From Clostridia bacterium (GTDB lineage: Bacteria; Bacillota; Clostridia; Oscillospirales; Butyricicoccaceae): a stretch of DNA of 8,739 bases. Both the position numbers and the translations under genes were made by a program. Location of the stretch: NCBI GenBank assembly GCA_017547995.1, contig JAFYNW010000024.1, forward strand, positions 1 to 8,739, in the 5' to 3' direction. Of this stretch, positions 6,110 through 8,739 are shown in pieces. How positions within the stretch are numbered: position 1 is the stretch's first letter; the number at the start of each line of letters is the position of its first letter. The notes under the pieces were generated by a model. That model ran no database searches. It saw only the letters and a program-made list of their open reading frames with translations, and was not told the origin of the DNA.

Positions 6110-6136
6110 AAAAGCCACCCGATTGGGTGGCTTTTT
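6110..6136. terminator. Bidirectional intrinsic terminator
   Basis: AAAAGCCACCC (6110-6120), loop GATT, GGGTGGCTTTTT (6125-6136). Runs of T on one side and A on the other let it end both the plus operon (stop at 6104) and the converging aminopeptidase gene (stop at 6145). It shares the GCCAC/GTGGC stem design with the terminator at 1611-1638. Confidence 0.9.
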
Positions 6137-6144
6137 CTATGCAA

Positions 6145-7929
6145 TTAGATTTCTCTTGTGTAGTGGCGGAGCCATGCGTTTTCTTCCTCTGTCATATATG
6201 GAGAAAGCTTCATATATACGAACTTATGGAAGTCGTTGAGGCGCTTGCGTTCAGCCTTTGTCATTTCTTCAGGGAGAATACCATCAAGGTCGATAGGAGC
6301 GACAGTGATGTTTTCAAAGTACATGAACTGACCGTGTTCGTTCTTTTCGCCCTTGTGGCAGACGAGCTCGTTTTCAAGACGGATGCCGTACTTGCCTTCA
6401 AGATAGATACCTGGTTCGTCTGTTGTAACCATACCTTCTTCGAAGATACCGCTGTCAACTCTTTCAGGTACAGTCTTCCATCTGAAGCCGTTTGGTGGCT
6501 CGTGGATGAGGAGCATATAGCCCATGCCGTGACCTGTGCCGCACTTATAGTCGATGCCTAAATCCCAGATTGGACCGCGAGCGAGAATGTCGAGATTCTG
6601 ACCGTTACAGCCGTAGAGGAACTTTGCAGCAGCAAGATTGAGCATGGAACGGCAGACTGCTGTGAAGTGAAGCTTCTGTTCGTAGGAGAGCTCACCGAGA
6701 GCCATTGTTCTTGTGATGTCTGTCGAGCCTTCCCAGTAATGTCCGCCCGAGTCAACGAGATAGAAGTTGTTAAGGTCAACGTCAGCGTTGGAGCTTTCTG
6801 TTGCGTGATAGTGCATCATAGCCGCGTTTGCGCCGTATGCGGAGATAGTTGTAAAGCTTGGTTCGATAAAGCCTTCCTGAGCTTCTCTGCACTTGAGGAG
6901 ATATTCTTCAGCGCTCTTTTCTGTGATGTGCATCTTGCCTGCGTTATTCTTGAGCCAGTACATGAACTTTGTGAAAGCGATACCGTCCTTGATGTGAGCG
7001 TTTCTTGTGTTTTCAAGCTCAACAGGATTCTTGATAGCCTTCATAACAACAGTTGGATTCTGTACGTTTACTGTGTGGGAATCAGCGAAGATGTTGTAAA
7101 TGCGGTAGTTGATACGGTTGAGGTCGAACAATACCTTTTCGCCTGTGAGGGATGGGAGATAATCGTAGATTTCACCATAAGGCTTTACGATGATATTGTT
7201 GTCATTGAGATACTTTGCAACAGCATCTGTGATTGCGTTTGCACCAACAAACCAGAGGCATTCGTCCATTGTGATAACTGCGAAGGAAATCACAACAGGG
7301 AAGCTTTCGATATCTCTGCCGCGGATGTTGAGAAGCCATGCGATATCGTCGAGAGAGGTCAATACGTGCACGTTTGTGCCGTTTTCAGCCATCTTTGCGC
7401 GTACGTCCTTGAGCTTGTCAGCAACAGCCTTGCCGGAATACATTGTATCGAGAATGAATGCAGGCTCGTTGGCCATCTTTGGTCTGTCTGTCCAGAAGGA
7501 ATCAACGAGGTCTTCATCGATGTGCATGGATGCATTGTGCTTGTCAGCGATAGTCTTGAAGTTCATACCAAGACGTGCGTTTACAACACGGCCGTCAAAG
7601 CCGAGCTTGCCGCCTTCAGGCAATTTAGCATCGATAAACTGTTCGATAGTAGGCACGCCTTCTTCGCCCATCTTATAGAGCTTGATTGTGGAGCCTGCCA
7701 TCTGGCGCTCAGCCTGAATCCAGTATCTGCCGTCTGTCCAGAGACCTGCTTCGTCCTTTGTAACAGCCATAACGCCGGCAGAGCCGTCAAAGCCAGACAT
7801 GAATGTACGAGTCTTGAAGTATTCGCCTACGTTTTCAGATTCGTGGAAGTCTGCTGTTGGGATAAAATAGATGTCTATGTTTCGTTCGGCCATAGCAGCG
7901 CGAAGTTTGTTAAGACGCTCTTTTATCAT
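6145..7929 (-). CDS. Xaa-Pro aminopeptidase (M24B, aminopeptidase P family), long form
   Basis: 594-residue cytoplasmic metallopeptidase that removes an N-terminal residue preceding proline. It is the long three-domain form seen in many Firmicutes and in eukaryotic APP1, rather than the roughly 440-residue E. coli PepP. Two creatinase-like N-terminal domains (about 1-150 and 155-300) start with ERLNKLRAAMAERNIDIYFIPTAD and include GFDGSAGVM (46-54) and LWTDGRYWIQA (63-73). The pita-bread catalytic domain (about 305-540) has all five metal ligands: Asp393 (VDSGGHY), Asp404 (STDITRT), His467 (GTGHGMGY), Glu505 (TTDEPGIY) and Glu519 (GIRLEN). His residues at 373, 375 (MMHYHAT) and 476 (IHEPP) match catalytic or substrate-binding positions. 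A C-terminal tail (541-594) ends with the usual LNDFHKFVYMKLSPYM...WLRHYTREI. AAAGGAGA precedes the ATG. Strong promoter and biased codon use suggest high expression. Confidence 0.95.
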   Translation of the reverse strand: MIKERLNKLRAAMAERNIDIYFIPTADFHESENVGEYFKTRTFMSGFDGSAGVMAVTKDEAGLWTDGRYWIQAERQMAGSTIKLYKMGEEGVPTIEQFIDAKLPEGGKLGFDGRVVNARLGMNFKTIADKHNASMHIDEDLVDSFWTDRPKMANEPAFILDTMYSGKAVADKLKDVRAKMAENGTNVHVLTSLDDIAWLLNIRGRDIESFPVVISFAVITMDECLWFVGANAITDAVAKYLNDNNIIVKPYGEIYDYLPSLTGEKVLFDLNRINYRIYNIFADSHTVNVQNPTVVMKAIKNPVELENTRNAHIKDGIAFTKFMYWLKNNAGKMHITEKSAEEYLLKCREAQEGFIEPSFTTISAYGANAAMMHYHATESSNADVDLNNFYLVDSGGHYWEGSTDITRTMALGELSYEQKLHFTAVCRSMLNLAAAKFLYGCNGQNLDILARGPIWDLGIDYKCGTGHGMGYMLLIHEPPNGFRWKTVPERVDSGIFEEGMVTTDEPGIYLEGKYGIRLENELVCHKGEKNEHGQFMYFENITVAPIDLDGILPEEMTKAERKRLNDFHKFVYMKLSPYMTEEENAWLRHYTREI

Positions 7930-7963
7930 AATCTTTTCTCCTTTGAAAAATATTTATGTATTG

Positions 7964-7992
7964 ATTATACAACCGCAGGAGTATAATTTCAA
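7964..7992 (-). promoter_or_regulatory. Near-consensus promoter of the aminopeptidase gene with an embedded dyad
   Basis: On the minus strand TTGAAA (7992-7987), a 17-base spacer, and TATAAT (7969-7964): close to ideal sigma-A spacing and sequence. Transcription should start near 7957, leaving a leader of about 28 bases. A perfect 7-bp inverted repeat, ATTATAC (7964-7970) and GTATAAT (7981-7987) with ten bases between, fills the spacer and overlaps the -10, a typical place for a repressor site. Confidence 0.85.
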
Positions 7993-8015
7993 GTACATTA
8001 TGAAATATTGGCATA

Positions 8016-8045
8016 TAAAAACAGCCTGCCGATGTGGCAGACTGT
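8016..8045 (-). terminator. Intrinsic terminator after the VanY-type gene
   Basis: Stem ACAGCCTGCC (8021-8030) with GGCAGACTGT (8036-8045), loop GATGT, one internal mismatch. On the minus strand the stem is followed by a U-run (8020-8017). It lies 10 bases after the stop at 8056 and separates that gene from the promoter of the aminopeptidase gene. Confidence 0.85.
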
Positions 8046-8055
8046 TGCTTTGCGT

Positions 8056-8739
8056 TTATCTGATTGTCACGCCTGCGATAAGCATCTGCTTATACTTCGG
8101 AATGAGACCTTTTGTCAGCCAGTCAAGGCTGAATGGATTGATTTTGCTTGTGACGATGTAGCCGCCCATATTGTCCGATGAAGCCGAAACTATCGAATCG
8201 TCTTTAAGGGGCAGAGAAGCCGTTCTGGCGATTTTATAGAGGGTACCGTCTTGCGTTGCCTTGTAAAGCGGAGCATCGCAGAGAGCCGCTATATACTCCT
8301 CAAAACACCATCCCTTGTCGTACATTATCTGCGCGTGAGGAATGCCGACGTAGCGGAAATGCCAGCTTTCAGCGCCGATGAGGGTAAGGTCAGTCTTTTC
8401 GGCAGTGTAGCGGAGAATATAGCCAAAGCGCCACGAATTGTCCTTCAGCCATTTGCCCTGCTCTGTGTTGCCGAAAGCGGCAGTCAGTGTGCCGTCCATC
8501 GAAAGGTCCATTGCAAGGCCCGTCTGATGCTCGCTTGTGCCGGGAGGTGCCGAATAGACCGAAACCAGACGGTATGCATCATCGTAGGAATAGCCTTGGG
8601 AAAGCTTTTCGTTCATACGGATATTGAAGGTGGAGTTTTGTCTGTTGTAGGAGCGGTAACCGCTGACAAGTCCCGTTTTTTTGCCCGTTTCAGCCTTGCA
8701 GGCATCGAGCATAGCCGTCATCATCTGTCCGGCCTCGCT
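8056..8739 (-). CDS. VanY-type D-alanyl-D-alanine/LD carboxypeptidase (M15B), partial
   Basis: The N-terminal part lies beyond the window: the frame stays open from the Met at 8724 through SEAGQ to the edge, and VanY-like proteins normally begin further upstream with a signal or anchor segment. Counting from that Met, LVSGYRSYNRQ (19-29) is the family start of the catalytic domain. SEHQTGLAMDL (64-74) gives zinc ligands His66 and Asp73, and ESWHFRYVG (119-127) gives the catalytic Glu119 and the third ligand His122. IPHAQIMYDKGWCFEEYI (128-145) is the usual end of the domain. Such zinc enzymes trim the terminal D-Ala (VanY) or the tetrapeptide (LdcB) of peptidoglycan stems outside the membrane. 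About 75 further residues follow (148-222), an extension not typical of plain VanY proteins. Vancomycin resistance should not be inferred; no van regulatory or ligase genes are present. Confidence 0.9.
   Translation of the reverse strand, partial: SEAGQMMTAMLDACKAETGKKTGLVSGYRSYNRQNSTFNIRMNEKLSQGYSYDDAYRLVSVYSAPPGTSEHQTGLAMDLSMDGTLTAAFGNTEQGKWLKDNSWRFGYILRYTAEKTDLTLIGAESWHFRYVGIPHAQIMYDKGWCFEEYIAALCDAPLYKATQDGTLYKIARTASLPLKDDSIVSASSDNMGGYIVTSKINPFSLDWLTKGLIPKYKQMLIAGVTIR

Noticed and set aside
6667..7986. A 439-codon open frame antisense to the aminopeptidase gene
   Set aside because: Same explanation: biased codon use in a highly expressed gene. All five metal ligands lie in the minus-strand frame, and the plus-strand product shows no recognisable domain.
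8056..8739. A vancomycin-resistance locus
   Set aside because: VanY-like carboxypeptidases are common wall enzymes in Firmicutes. No vanA/B-type ligase, vanX, vanH or two-component regulator is present.

Overview
The window looks like a housekeeping stretch of chromosome from an anaerobic Clostridia-type Firmicute, probably of the Oscillospiraceae/Ruminococcaceae. The pointers are the purine-rich AGGAG-type ribosome binding sites before almost every gene, the near-consensus TATAAT promoters, the protein families present, and an intergenic repeat at the left edge of a kind I recall as common in gut Clostridia. The taxonomic call is inference. No phage, transposase, CRISPR array, rRNA or tRNA was seen.

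Layout from left to right. (1) Plus-strand pair 89-1606: an unrecognised 170-residue protein, then an orphan membrane-anchored PstS-like binding protein, closed by a bidirectional terminator at 1611-1638. (2) Minus-strand pair: a MalY/PatB-type C-S lyase/aminotransferase (2256-3476) followed downstream by a peroxiredoxin-like redoxin (1639-2181), with an imperfect terminator between them. (3) A 201-base divergent intergenic region (3477-3677) holding one good minus promoter, one extended -10 plus promoter and a 42-bp imperfect dyad. (4) Plus-strand run 3678-6104, spaced like one operon: tag (3-methyladenine DNA glycosylase I), ybaK/ebsC (Cys-tRNA(Pro) deacylase), a coiled-coil protein of unknown function and a small Cys-containing protein of unknown function, closed by a bidirectional terminator at 6110-6136. 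(5) Minus strand: a long Xaa-Pro aminopeptidase (M24B) with its own strong promoter, and at the right edge a VanY-type carboxypeptidase (M15B) whose N-terminus lies outside the window.

Most genes have ordinary roles: alkylated-base repair, tRNA quality control, peptide turnover, cell-wall trimming, sulfur amino-acid metabolism. No clear new multi-gene system is evident. The parts least explained by known families are the two-gene unit 4748-6104 behind tag-ybaK, the 89-1606 pair with its altered PstS-like ligand loop, and the two dyad elements at 3569-3610 and 7964-7987, which look like operators.
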